Below, one piece after another: positions 18,868 to 27,536 of a stretch of 58,993 nt of DNA; within the stretch, counting starts at the first letter, position 1; every line of letters starts with the position of its first letter. Origin of the DNA: an uncultured Alistipes sp. (GTDB lineage: Bacteria; Bacteroidota; Bacteroidia; Bacteroidales; Rikenellaceae); the NCBI GenBank assembly GCA_944321965.1, contig CALUNH010000016.1:1-58993 (forward strand), given 5' to 3'. The notes under the pieces were generated by a model. It was not told the DNA's origin and searched no databases. It saw only the letters and a program-made list of their open reading frames with translations. A program made the position numbers and the translations under genes.

Positions 18868-20070
18868 TTAAAAGGCCTCGTTGATACTCAGTAGGAAACT
18901 GTTGGTTTCTTTTCCGAATCCGTAGTCGAGGCGGACATTGACTCTTTTCTTGAGTTCCCAGCGGAGTCCGAGGCCGTAATTGGGGAGAGTCTGTCCCCAT
19001 TCGAACTTATCGAACGACGGGAATACGTTTCCGGCGCCGCCCCAGACGACGGCTCCGATCCGTCTCCAGATTCGTTGCCGGAGTTCGATCTGGAAGGTGA
19101 TCATGTTGTTGTCGGTGAACTGACCGAGGTAGTATCCGCGCATCCGCTGGTTGTCGCCGAGTCTTGCGAGCAGGGGCCAGGGGGTTCCGTCGGAGTTGAA
19201 TTCGCCGTAGAGGTCCATGGCGAGGACGGCATCCTTCCATACGCGCTGGTAGGCATCGGCGGTGAAGGTGGTTCTCCAGAGGGTCAGGCCGCAGTTTCCG
19301 AGGCCTTTCGGGTAGCAGGTCTCCTGGAGGCTCACGTAGACGCCCCGGAAGGGGTTTGGGATGAAGTCGCGGCTGTCGAATTCGGCGATGGCGCCGATCC
19401 CGGTAGCGGTGTACCGGGCGTTTTCACCGTCGAGGTATTCGGGGATGGAGAATTTGATACCGCGGGTGTAGTCGAATCCGACGATTCCTCCGAGATAGGT
19501 GTGTGGGAGGATTTCGCGCAGGTAGCGGCCTTCGATCTGAATCCGTTTTTCGGAGTAGGTGCTTTTCGGGTTGTGGAGTCCGGCGTCGTAACCGATTCCC
19601 CAGAAGTCGCGGGGTGCGGAGGTGAAGTCCGCGGAGTAGCTGACGCGCTGTTTGTTTCTGGCGAAGATGTTGTTTCCGGAGATTCCGACGGCGTAGAATC
19701 CCGAGATGTAGACGCTGGCATAGAGCGAGACATCGGAGGGTGAAGTGACGGAATCGGTCCGGTCGAGGCGGTATAGCCCCGCGGCGAGGACTCCGATACC
19801 GAGACTGGTTGTCTTCGAGTAGCTGGGGCCGCCGGCGAAGGTGAAGTCGATTTTCTTTTCGAAGGTACGGTCGGTGGTCGATTCGCCGAAATAGTCCACA
19901 ATCCGTTTCAGGAAAGGTTTCTTTCGGGGCGTCTCCCGGGGCAGGGGGGTATAGGTATAGCGGATCGTGTCTCCGTTCGAGACACGGAATCCGGATTCCT
20001 GGGCATACCCCGGAGCGCAGGCTCCCGCGAGGGTGATCAGGAGAGCCGACAAGACGGATCGGCGCAGCAT
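18868..20070 (-). CDS. Omp85/BamA-family outer membrane protein without POTRA domains
   Basis: Residues 1-23 are a signal peptide (SALLITLAGACAPGYAQ). There is then only a short linker before a beta-barrel of about 330 residues with alternating aromatic strands; MRGYYLGQF at about residue 310 corresponds to the conserved (V/I/M)RG(F/Y) loop-6 motif of Omp85 proteins, and the chain ends in the F-terminal strand LLSINEAF. At 400 residues there is no room for POTRA repeats, unlike BamA or TamA, so this is one of the surface-antigen-only members. It starts 4 nt after the YtfJ-like gene. Role unknown; lipid or protein movement across the outer membrane would fit the operon. Confidence 0.8.
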   Translation of the reverse strand: MLRRSVLSALLITLAGACAPGYAQESGFRVSNGDTIRYTYTPLPRETPRKKPFLKRIVDYFGESTTDRTFEKKIDFTFAGGPSYSKTTSLGIGVLAAGLYRLDRTDSVTSPSDVSLYASVYISGFYAVGISGNNIFARNKQRVSYSADFTSAPRDFWGIGYDAGLHNPKSTYSEKRIQIEGRYLREILPHTYLGGIVGFDYTRGIKFSIPEYLDGENARYTATGIGAIAEFDSRDFIPNPFRGVYVSLQETCYPKGLGNCGLTLWRTTFTADAYQRVWKDAVLAMDLYGEFNSDGTPWPLLARLGDNQRMRGYYLGQFTDNNMITFQIELRQRIWRRIGAVVWGGAGNVFPSFDKFEWGQTLPNYGLGLRWELKKRVNVRLDYGFGKETNSFLLSINEAF

Positions 20071-20074
20071 CGTG

Positions 20075-20593
20075 CTATCGATACTTGTCTATGGTATTGT
20101 AGAACGCCTCCTTGTCGGCTTCGGAGAGGACGCCTTTTCGGAGGAAGACCAGTTCACCCTCCTTGGAGACGATCATCAGTACGAACTGGTTGTTGCAGTC
20201 TCCGAGGTTCCAGGCGGAGCTCAGGGTCCGTTCCTGATCCGCGAGGACGGTAGCACCGTTTTTTTCGGTACGTTTTTTGGCCATGCTGCGGGCCATTCCG
20301 TTGGGGATCATGGGTGCGTCCTTGAGGTTCATGACGCCGAAACCGTAGATATTGTCACCCTGGGCGCGGTGGTTCTCTTCGAGTTCGAATGTGAAGTCTT
20401 CATTCTGTTTGTGGCGGTCGGGGTCGACGTAGAATATCATGAGGTTCTTCTCTCCGAAATAGGGCAGTTTGGCGGGTTTTCCGTCCAGGTCGAGCAGTTC
20501 GACATTCTGGACCTTGCGCGGGAGTTCCTGGGCGAAGGTCGTGGAGAGGGACAGCACTCCGGCAACCAGCAAGGCAATCACTTTCATCTTCAT
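20075..20593 (-). CDS. YtfJ-like periplasmic protein
   Basis: 172 residues with an N-terminal signal peptide (MKMKVIALLVAGVLSLSTTFAQ). The mature part has the thioredoxin-like pattern of the YtfJ family: KNLMIFYVDPDRHKQNEDF near residue 50, NLKDAPMIPNGM, and WNLGDCNNQF...LVFLRKG near the end; no CxxC is present, so thiol-disulfide chemistry is unlikely. Function of the family is unknown. Start ATG 20593 is preceded by a TAACTTTG -7 box at 20643-20636. First gene of the envelope operon. Confidence 0.75.
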   Translation of the reverse strand: MKMKVIALLVAGVLSLSTTFAQELPRKVQNVELLDLDGKPAKLPYFGEKNLMIFYVDPDRHKQNEDFTFELEENHRAQGDNIYGFGVMNLKDAPMIPNGMARSMAKKRTEKNGATVLADQERTLSSAWNLGDCNNQFVLMIVSKEGELVFLRKGVLSEADKEAFYNTIDKYR

Positions 20594-20803
20594 GGCAATC
20601 TCTGTTTTTCGGTATCCGAGTGAGTAAATCGGGGGCAAAGTTACGATAAATTCTTCGAACAACGGGATTCGGGCGACTTCTATTATTGTTCTAATCGTCA
20701 TTTTTTTCAGCAGGAAGGGCCGAAGCGGGGGTTGTGAGGCGGCCGTTGGAGAGACAGTCCGCATTTTCCGGGCGTGTCAGGCGGAAAAAATCGGGAGAAA
20801 GAG

Positions 20804-20834
20804 TTGCCGGAACGGTCGTCAGGAATTATCTTTG
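20804..20834 (+). promoter_or_regulatory. promoter giving an apparently leaderless message
   Basis: TTG (20804-20806), 20 nt, TATCTTTG (20827-20834), a full match to the consensus. Only 5 nt separate the -7 box from the ATG at 20840, so transcription should start at or within a base or two of the start codon. Confidence 0.75.
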
Positions 20835-20839
20835 CAACC

Positions 20840-21322
20840 ATGAAAACGAGCATACTATTTGTTTGCCTGGGCAATATCTGCCGGTCGCCGGCCGCCGAAG
20901 GGATCCTGCGCGACCGGATTGTACGGGCGGGGCTTTCGGATCGGATCGAGGTGGATTCGGCGGGCACCTACGGGGGTCACCGCGGCGACCTTCCGGACCC
21001 GCGGATGCGGAGTGCGGCTTCGCGGCGGGGCTATTCGCTGACCCACCGGGCGCGTCAGGTTCGGGAGGATGATTTCGAGCGTTTCGACCGGATCGTGGTC
21101 ATGGACGACATGAACTACGAGACGCTGCATCGGCTGGCGCCGTCGCGGGCCGCGGCGCAGAAGATCTACCGCATGACGGATTTCTGCCGCCACCATCCCG
21201 ACTGGACGTATGTTCCGGACCCCTATTACGAGGGTCACGAAGGTTTCGAACTGGTCCTGAACATGCTGGAGGACGGCTGCGAGGGTCTGCTGGAGGATCT
21301 GCAGGCGGGGGAACGGGGATGA
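20840..21322 (+). CDS. low-molecular-weight protein-tyrosine phosphatase
   Basis: 160 residues. The catalytic P-loop CLGNICRS (Cys-x5-Arg) is at about residues 9-16, and the general-acid loop VPDPYYEG is near 123-130, as in LMW-PTPs. In bacteria these often oppose BY-kinases in exopolysaccharide control, but no kinase or polysaccharide genes lie nearby. Start ATG 20840 is required for the P-loop spacing; the open frame back to 20774 crosses the promoter. The message appears leaderless, and a terminator follows. Confidence 0.93.
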   Translation: MKTSILFVCLGNICRSPAAEGILRDRIVRAGLSDRIEVDSAGTYGGHRGDLPDPRMRSAASRRGYSLTHRARQVREDDFERFDRIVVMDDMNYETLHRLAPSRAAAQKIYRMTDFCRHHPDWTYVPDPYYEGHEGFELVLNMLEDGCEGLLEDLQAGERG

Positions 21323-21344
21323 ACGCCGTATTCGGATATACGAC

Positions 21345-21377
21345 GGGCGCCGGAGAGGACCGGCGCTCGTTTTTTTG
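21345..21377 (+). terminator. terminator of the tyrosine phosphatase gene
   Basis: GCGCCGG (21347-21353) pairs with CCGGCGC (21360-21366), 6-nt loop, then TCG and seven T. Confidence 0.82.
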
Positions 21378-21390
21378 TGTTATGACCGAG

Positions 21391-22272
21391 TTAAAAGTCG
21401 AAACCGAAACTCAGGCTGTATGTATTGTGGAGAAGGGTCTCCTTTTTGGCGAAGAGGTAGGCGAAATCGAGTCTCAGATGGAGGATTCGGACTCCGGCGC
21501 CGACCGACCAGTAACTCGGATAGTAGTTGCGCTGTTCTCCGAGGTGATACCCGGTTCGGAACTGGACGAGCTGCATGAGGTTGTACTCCATACCGATCGA
21601 CATTTGGAATCCGCGCACGTCTTTGGGATAGAAGTAGTACCCGAGGTCTGTTCCGACGGTGATTTCGTGGGCATCGGAGAGGAACGTATCGAGGGCGACT
21701 CCGGCGGTGAGGTCCATCGGGAGAGCGTAGTCTGTATTGTCGAGACAGGCTCCGATGTTTGCGAGTTTGGCACCGGCGCGGAGAGCGGAGTAGCTTCCGA
21801 CGTTTTCGAGGGGGAGTTGATAGGCGATGCTGAGGTCTGCGGCCAGGGCGTCGGTCGAGACATCGGGACGGCTCATGTGCAGATACCGGGCCACGACACC
21901 GACCGCCCAGTTTTCGTTGATGCGTCGGGAGTATCCCAGATCGACGGCCATGTCGCTGTTTTCGCGTTCGCGCAGATACTGCCGCCATCCGGCCTGGAGG
22001 AGGTTTTCGCTGCCGAGGCGGCAGGAGCCCGAGACGGCATAGTAGTCGAAGTTTCCCTGTCCGTAGTAGGAAGAAGATATCTGTGAGGGGTTTCGCTGGA
22101 ACAGGGCCATTGCGGAGTTGTTGTAAATGGCGTGGGAGCCGGAGAGGGTGGTCATCATCACGCCCCCCATTCCGATGGTTTTGGCATCGGGTGTAGGGAG
22201 TGTAGCCTCCTGAGCGGAAGCAGCTCCGGAGATCAGGGCCGTAGCGGCCAGCAGGGTCACGAATCGTTTCAT
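21391..22272 (-). CDS. PorV/PorQ-like outer membrane beta-barrel protein
   Basis: 293 residues: signal peptide to about residue 21 (LLAATALISGAASAQ), then the hallmark DAKTIGMGGVMMTTLSGSHAIYNNSAMAL, equivalent to the SAGMGG...YNNPAGL start of PorV/PorQ and FadL-like barrels, and repeated amphipathic strands up to the final SLSFGFDF. PorV and PorQ serve the type IX secretion system in Bacteroidetes, but no other T9SS gene is in the window, so a transport or surface role outside T9SS is possible. Start ATG 22272 precedes a proper signal peptide; the open frame upstream has a Cys-rich non-signal head. A TATATTTG at 22352-22345 is a candidate -7 box. Confidence 0.72.
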   Translation of the reverse strand: MKRFVTLLAATALISGAASAQEATLPTPDAKTIGMGGVMMTTLSGSHAIYNNSAMALFQRNPSQISSSYYGQGNFDYYAVSGSCRLGSENLLQAGWRQYLRERENSDMAVDLGYSRRINENWAVGVVARYLHMSRPDVSTDALAADLSIAYQLPLENVGSYSALRAGAKLANIGACLDNTDYALPMDLTAGVALDTFLSDAHEITVGTDLGYYFYPKDVRGFQMSIGMEYNLMQLVQFRTGYHLGEQRNYYPSYWSVGAGVRILHLRLDFAYLFAKKETLLHNTYSLSFGFDF

Positions 22273-22391
22273 ACGGCACAAAATAGGGTAAGCGCAGCGG
22301 CAAACGACAAGCGTGTTACTATGCCGAACCGCTCCTATGTGTTGCAAATATAGCAAAAAAACGCACCCTCAGTCAGTTTTGGAACGAAAAA

Positions 22392-22427
22392 ACGGAGCGT
22401 CTCCCCTCTTTGCGGGAGACGCTCCGT
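22392..22427 (-). terminator. terminator of fabG
   Basis: Perfect 14-bp stem ACGGAGCGTCTCCC / GGGAGACGCTCCGT with an 8-nt loop, followed on the minus strand by TTTTTT. Confidence 0.92.
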
Positions 22428-22464
22428 CCGTTTCGGTTGCGGGAGGTCCCGCCAGCCGTTGTTT

Positions 22465-23211
22465 TTAGCAGTTCATGGCTCCGCAGCAGTGGATCACCTG
22501 ACCGCTGACATACGACGAGAGGTCCGATGCGAGGAACAGGGCGACCTTGGCCACCTCTTCGGGCGTACCGCCGCGGCGCAGGGGGATCTGCTTGTACCAC
22601 TCCTCCTTGACCGAATCGGGGAGTTTGTCGGTCATGTCGGTCATGATGAACCCCGGGGCGATGCAGTTGGCACGGATTCCGCGCGATCCCATCTCCTTGG
22701 CGATGGACTTGGCCAGACCGATCATGCCGGCCTTCGAGGCGGAGTAGTTGCACTGACCGGCGTTTCCGCTGACCCCGACCACCGACGACATGTTGATGAT
22801 CGAACCGGCTTTCTGACGGGCCATCACGGGTGTCACGGCGTGGATGAAGTTGAAAGCGGACTTGAGGTTTACGGTCAGGACGGCGTCCCACTGAGCCTCG
22901 GACATGCGCATCATCAGGCCGTCCTTGGTGATTCCGGCGTTGTTGACGAGGATGTCGATACGGCCGAAATCCTTCAGGATCTGGTCGATGACCTGATGGG
23001 TCTCTTCGAAGTTTGCGGCATTGGAGGCGTAGCCTTTTGCCTTGACGCCGAGTGCGGCGATTTCGGCTTCGGTAGCCTTTCCGTTCTCATCGATAACCAG
23101 GTCGGTGAAAGCGACATCGGCGCCTTCGGCGGCGAATTTCAGAGCGATGGCCTTTCCGATACCGCGTGCGGCACCGGTCACAACGGCCACTTTTCCTTCG
23201 AGCAGTTTCAT
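22465..23211 (-). CDS. fabG: 3-oxoacyl-[acyl-carrier-protein] reductase
   Basis: NADPH-dependent ketoreductase of type II fatty acid synthesis. Short-chain dehydrogenase landmarks: GAARGIGKAIA at residues 12-22, NNAG near 90, catalytic Ser in INMSSVVGVSG and Tyr-x3-Lys in CNYSASKAG. 248 residues, the usual FabG length. The C-terminus SGQVIHCCGAMNC carries three cysteines, typical of Bacteroidota FabG rather than of E. coli. A TATCTTTG at 23261-23254 is the likely -7 box. It stands alone, away from other fab genes, so another SDR substrate cannot be excluded but is less likely. Confidence 0.92.
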   Translation of the reverse strand: MKLLEGKVAVVTGAARGIGKAIALKFAAEGADVAFTDLVIDENGKATEAEIAALGVKAKGYASNAANFEETHQVIDQILKDFGRIDILVNNAGITKDGLMMRMSEAQWDAVLTVNLKSAFNFIHAVTPVMARQKAGSIINMSSVVGVSGNAGQCNYSASKAGMIGLAKSIAKEMGSRGIRANCIAPGFIMTDMTDKLPDSVKEEWYKQIPLRRGGTPEEVAKVALFLASDLSSYVSGQVIHCCGAMNC

Positions 23212-23356
23212 AATCTGACTATTTTTAAGGTACTATCATCCAATTTTCCGGCACAAAGATAGGAAAAATATCTTAAAAGCCCGCTTGCGGGAAGAAATTC
23301 GGCAAATTTGCGTATCTTTACCCGCCGGAAACGGATTCACAAAACCCATACTGAAT

Positions 23357-24637
23357 ATGAAAAGAGATTCCCGGATTTTTGAATTGATTGGCGCGGAGCG
23401 CAACCGTCAGATGCACGGCATCGAGTTGATCGCCTCGGAGAACTTCGTCAGCGACCAGGTGATGGAAGCGATGGGCTCGGTGCTCACGAACAAATATGCC
23501 GAAGGTTATCCGGCGGCGCGTTATTACGGAGGCTGCGAGGTAGTGGACCAGGTGGAGCGTCTGGCCATCGAGCGCATCTGCGAGCTCTACTGTGCGGAGT
23601 GGGCCAACGTGCAGCCGCACTCGGGGGCGCAGGCGAACATGGCGGTCTTCTTTGCGTGCCTGCAGCCGGGCGATACGTTCATGGGGTTGGACCTTGCACA
23701 CGGAGGCCACCTTTCGCACGGTTCGCCGGTGAACATGTCGGGCAAATACTTCAAGGCCGTCGGCTACCAGCTGGACGAGGCGACGGGCACGATCGACTAC
23801 GACGCGATGGAGCGCAAGGCGCTGGAGTGCCATCCGAAACTGATCGTCGGAGGGGCTTCGGCCTACTCGCGCGAGTGGGACTACAAGCGGATGCGCGAAA
23901 TCGCCGACAAGGTGGGTGCGCTGCTGCTGGTGGACATGGCCCATACGGCGGGTCTGATCGCCGCGGGGCTGCTGGAGAATCCGGTGAAATACGCCCATAT
24001 CGTCACCTCGACGACGCACAAGACGCTGCGCGGGCCGCGCGGCGGTATCATCCTCATGGGCAAGGACTTCGAGAACCCGTGGGGCCTGACGACGCCGAAG
24101 GGAGCCGTGAAGATGATGTCGCAGATTCTCAATTCGGCAGTCTTCCCGGGCATCCAGGGCGGTCCGCTGGAGCACGTGATCGCCGCGAAGGCCGTGGCGT
24201 TCGGCGAGGCGCTGCAGCCCGAGTACAGGGAGTACCAGCGTCAGGTCCAGAAGAATGCCGCAGCGATGGCCGCCGCCTTCACGAAGCGGGGCTACAAGAT
24301 CGTCTCGGGCGGTACGGACAACCACCTGATGCTGGTGGACCTCAGGACGAAGTTCCCCGACCTGACGGGCAAGCTGGCCGAGAAGTGCCTCGTGGCCGCC
24401 GACATCACGACGAACAAGAACATGGTGCCGTTCGACACGCGCTCGCCGTTCCAGACGTCGGGGCTTCGCTTCGGGACGCCGGCCATCACGACGCGCGGCC
24501 TGAAGGAGGATCAGATGGACTACATCGTCGAGTTGATCGACCGGGTGCTGAACGATCCGGAGAACGAGGAGAACATCGCCGCCGTGCGCAAGGACGTGAA
24601 TGCGCTGATGGCGAACTACCCGCTCTTTGCCTGGTAA
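23357..24637 (+). CDS. glyA: serine hydroxymethyltransferase
   Basis: PLP enzyme converting serine and tetrahydrofolate to glycine and methylene-THF, the main one-carbon source. Conserved elements: [10 protein letters not shown] (residues 20-29), the substrate loop [13 protein letters not shown], and the PLP Lys in [15 protein letters not shown] near residue 225. 426 residues, full length. Start ATG 23357 gives [11 protein letters not shown]; a TATCTTTA (23313-23320) is a near-consensus -7 box, which rules out the open frame from 23285. The DUF2461 gene follows after 15 nt. Confidence 0.96.
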   Translation: MKRDSRIFELIGAERNRQMHGIELIASENFVSDQVMEAMGSVLTNKYAEGYPAARYYGGCEVVDQVERLAIERICELYCAEWANVQPHSGAQANMAVFFACLQPGDTFMGLDLAHGGHLSHGSPVNMSGKYFKAVGYQLDEATGTIDYDAMERKALECHPKLIVGGASAYSREWDYKRMREIADKVGALLLVDMAHTAGLIAAGLLENPVKYAHIVTSTTHKTLRGPRGGIILMGKDFENPWGLTTPKGAVKMMSQILNSAVFPGIQGGPLEHVIAAKAVAFGEALQPEYREYQRQVQKNAAAMAAAFTKRGYKIVSGGTDNHLMLVDLRTKFPDLTGKLAEKCLVAADITTNKNMVPFDTRSPFQTSGLRFGTPAITTRGLKEDQMDYIVELIDRVLNDPENEENIAAVRKDVNALMANYPLFAW

Positions 24638-24652
24638 TCGGGAGGGAGAAGC

Positions 24653-25330
24653 ATGGAAGAGGTCCTGGATTTCCTGCGGCGGTTGTCCGAGAACAACGAC
24701 CGGGAGTGGTTCGACGCCCACCGGACGGAGTGGGCGCATGTCAAGGGGCTGTGGGCAGGCTTCACGGCGGAGCTGATCGAGGGAATCGCGTCGTTCGACC
24801 CCGCGGTTCGGGGGCTCCGTCCGCAGGACTGCACCTACCGCATTGCCCGCGACACGCGCTTTTCGGCCGATAAACGACCGTATAAGAGCTGGCTCGGGGC
24901 GTTCGTTGTTCCGAAAGGCAAGAAATCGGGCTATGCGGGCTACTACTTCCACGTCGAACCGGCGGGCGACGGCCTTGTAGGCAATCACCTGCTGGCCGCG
25001 GGGGCGGTCTGCATCGAACCGGCAGTGCTTCGTTCGATCCGTGAGGAGGTGCTGGACCATGGCGCCGAGATGCTGCAGTCGATCGATGCGGCGCGGGGGT
25101 TCCGGCTCGACACGGCGAACCGCCTGAAACGGGTCCCGACGGGTTTCCCGGCGGATAGCGAATTTGCGGATCTGCTCAAACAGAAGGACTACTGCCTGGA
25201 AAAGACGGTTTCGGAGGAGTTCGTGCTGTCCGACGGCCTTCCGGGGCGGCTGGTGGAGGAGTTCCGGCGGACGAAACCCTTCCTCGACCAACTGAACCGG
25301 GCGATCCAGTACGCTTACGAGGAGATGTAA
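24653..25330 (+). CDS. DUF2461 domain-containing protein (TIGR02453)
   Basis: 225 residues without signal peptide or membrane segments. Family landmarks are FLRRLSENNDREWFDAHR at the start, YRIARDTRFSADKRPYKSWLGAFV (about 63-86) and GYYFHVEP. The function of the family is unknown. It begins 15 nt after glyA and is followed by a terminator, so the two are probably cotranscribed; the reason for the pairing is not evident. Confidence 0.87.
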   Translation: MEEVLDFLRRLSENNDREWFDAHRTEWAHVKGLWAGFTAELIEGIASFDPAVRGLRPQDCTYRIARDTRFSADKRPYKSWLGAFVVPKGKKSGYAGYYFHVEPAGDGLVGNHLLAAGAVCIEPAVLRSIREEVLDHGAEMLQSIDAARGFRLDTANRLKRVPTGFPADSEFADLLKQKDYCLEKTVSEEFVLSDGLPGRLVEEFRRTKPFLDQLNRAIQYAYEEM

Positions 25331-25360
25331 CCTTCCGATTGCACAACTCCGATTGCATAA

Positions 25361-25399
25361 AGAGAAGGCCGGTCCCGTTTTTCGGGACCGGCCTCTTTT
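25361..25399 (+). terminator. terminator of glyA-DUF2461
   Basis: GGCCGGTCCCG / CGGGACCGGCC stem with a T-rich loop, then CTCTTTTT. Confidence 0.88.
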
Positions 25400-25561
25400 T
25401 GGGGACTCACTCCCCCTCCTCTTTTTGCGGCAGCCGACTGCGGAAAGCGGGTCACCCGCCCCTTCCTGCACGCCTTGGCTGCCTTAGCCTTTCGTCTTCG
25501 GCCGAACCCCGAGTCCCTCGAATCCCCCCCCCGAATTCCTGGGCCCCGGAGCCGCCCCGGC

Positions 25562-27406
25562 CTATTCGACCGTCACCGACTTGGCGAGGTTGCGGGGCTG
25601 GTCGACGTTGCGGCCCTTGTAGACGGCGATGTAGTAGGCCAGCAGCTGCAGGGGCACGGACACGACGATCGGCATGAGACATTCGGTGATGACCGGGACC
25701 TCGATCACATAGTCGGCCGAACGGCGCACCTGCTCGTCGTCGCGGGCGCAGACGGCGATGATCTTGCCGCCGCGGGCCTTGATCTCCTCGATGTTCGAGG
25801 CGGTTTTTTCGTAGGTATGGTCGGGGGTGGCGATGGCCACGGTGGGCATTTCGGCATCGATCAGCGCGATGGGTCCGTGCTTCATTTCGGCAGCGGGGTA
25901 GCCTTCGGCATGGATGTAGGAGATCTCCTTGAGTTTCAGGGCACCTTCGAGGGCCGTGGGGTAGTTGTAGCCGCGTCCGAGGTAGATGAAGTTGTGGGCG
26001 TAGGTGAAGATCTTCGAGAGGTCGGCGATCTGCGGCGCGACCTTGAGCACCTCTTCGAGCGTTTCGGGCAGACGGAGCAGCGCTGCGGCCACTTCGTGGT
26101 AATACTCCTCCGGGACGGTTCCCTTTTCGTGTCCGATGGCCAGGGCGAGCATCGCCATGACGGTCACCTGTCCGGTGAAGGCCTTCGTGGAGGCGACGCC
26201 GATTTCGGGCCCGACATGGATATAGGCTCCGGAGTCGGTAGCGCGGGCGATGGAGGATCCTACGACGTTGCAGATTCCGAAGACGAAGGCCCCGGCCTTG
26301 CGGGCGAGTTCGACGGCAGCGAGCGTATCGGCGGTCTCACCCGACTGCGACACGGCGATGACGATGTCATCCCCGCAGATGATGGGGTCGCGGTAGCGGA
26401 ACTCCGAGGCGTACTCCACCTCGACCGGGATGCGGCAGATCGACTCGATCAGGTGCTCGCCGATGAGCGAGGCGTGCCACGAGGTTCCGCAGGCCACGAA
26501 GATGATCCTCCGGGCCCGCAGGAAGCGGTCGCGGTGGTCGATCACGCCGGAGAGTTTCACCTCGCAGGTCTCGGGGTTGATCCTCCCGCGGATACAGTCG
26601 ACGAGGGTCCGGGGCTGTTCGTAGATCTCCTTGAGCATGAAGTGGGGGTACCCGCCCTTTTCGAGCTGTGAGATCGAGAGTTCGAGTTTCTTGATGTCGA
26701 TCCGGGCGTCGTGGTTGTCGAGCGTCAGGAGTTTGAGCGGGGCGTTGCGGTTGATGACGGCGATCTCCCCGTCGTTTACGTAGACGAACTCCTGCGTATA
26801 TTCGATGATCGAGGCAGCGTCCGACGAGAGGAAATACTCCCCGTTGCCGATCCCGACCACCATCGGGCTGCTCTGCCGGGCGGCGATGATCTCGTCGGGG
26901 TTGCCTTTTTCGATCACGGCGATGGCATAGGCCCCGACCACCTGGCGGAGCGCCTGGCGCACGGCTTCGAGCAGCGAACAGCCGTTCGTCGTGCGGATGT
27001 ACTCGATGAGGTTGACCAGCACTTCGGAATCGGTGCTGCTGCGGAAGGTGTACCCGTTTTCGACGAGCGCGTCCTTCAGCACGCGGTAGTTTTCGATGAT
27101 TCCGTTGTGGATCAGTGCAATGCGCTCCGACTCGGAGTAGTGGGGGTGGGCATTTGCATCGTTCGGCACGCCGTGGGTGGCCCAGCGGGTGTGGGCGATT
27201 CCGATGGACCCCGAGAGGTCCTTACCCTGGAGGAAGTGCTCCAGATCGGAGACCTTTCCCTTGCATTTGAAGACGTTGAGCGCACCCTTGTCATTGACCA
27301 GCGCGACTCCGGCGCTGTCATAGCCCCGGTATTCGAGGCGGTGCAGCCCCTTGATCAGAATCGGACACGCCTCGCGCCGTCCGACATAACCGACAATTCC
27401 GCACAT
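25562..27406 (-). CDS. glmS: glutamine--fructose-6-phosphate aminotransferase (GlcN-6-P synthase)
   Basis: First committed step to UDP-GlcNAc: makes glucosamine-6-P from fructose-6-P and glutamine. The start is fixed by the N-terminal nucleophile Cys2 in MCGIVGYVG, so ATG 27406 although the frame is open to 27646. Class II glutamine amidotransferase domain to about residue 225 (TRWATHG, GIIENY), then two SIS domains with VACGTSWHA, SQSGETADTLAA and the C-terminal NLAKSVTVE. 614 residues, usual length. A TATCTTGC at 27438-27431 may be a weak -7 box. No glmS ribozyme fold is apparent in the short leader. glmM, two steps later in the pathway order, is four genes upstream. Confidence 0.97.
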   Translation of the reverse strand: MCGIVGYVGRREACPILIKGLHRLEYRGYDSAGVALVNDKGALNVFKCKGKVSDLEHFLQGKDLSGSIGIAHTRWATHGVPNDANAHPHYSESERIALIHNGIIENYRVLKDALVENGYTFRSSTDSEVLVNLIEYIRTTNGCSLLEAVRQALRQVVGAYAIAVIEKGNPDEIIAARQSSPMVVGIGNGEYFLSSDAASIIEYTQEFVYVNDGEIAVINRNAPLKLLTLDNHDARIDIKKLELSISQLEKGGYPHFMLKEIYEQPRTLVDCIRGRINPETCEVKLSGVIDHRDRFLRARRIIFVACGTSWHASLIGEHLIESICRIPVEVEYASEFRYRDPIICGDDIVIAVSQSGETADTLAAVELARKAGAFVFGICNVVGSSIARATDSGAYIHVGPEIGVASTKAFTGQVTVMAMLALAIGHEKGTVPEEYYHEVAAALLRLPETLEEVLKVAPQIADLSKIFTYAHNFIYLGRGYNYPTALEGALKLKEISYIHAEGYPAAEMKHGPIALIDAEMPTVAIATPDHTYEKTASNIEEIKARGGKIIAVCARDDEQVRRSADYVIEVPVITECLMPIVVSVPLQLLAYYIAVYKGRNVDQPRNLAKSVTVE

Positions 27407-27468
27407 GAGTTTTCGAGATTTTATCGGACGGCAAGATAAGAAAAAATTTTTAATAATTCGACACAACA

Positions 27469-27494
27469 AGGGGCGGGAATTTGCTCCCGCCCCT
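27469..27494 (-). terminator. hairpin between the inositol phosphatase gene and glmS
   Basis: AGGGGCGGGA / TCCCGCCCCT perfect 10-bp stem, 6-nt loop, followed on the minus strand by TGTTGTG; the T-tract is poor, so it may be a partial terminator that lets some transcription reach glmS. Confidence 0.65.
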
Positions 27495-27536
27495 GAAATC
27501 GGCTCGTTATGGGCTTCTCGAAGCCCCTCCCGACAG

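Noticed and set aside
23318-25471. A 717-codon frame antisense to glyA and the DUF2461 gene
   Set aside because: Antisense shadow with Arg/Leu/His-rich sequence; both sense genes are well supported.
27407-27468. A glmS ribozyme or riboswitch in the glmS leader
   Set aside because: The leader is about 60 nt and A+T-rich, too short and without the pseudoknot pattern; glmS ribozymes are not expected in this phylum.
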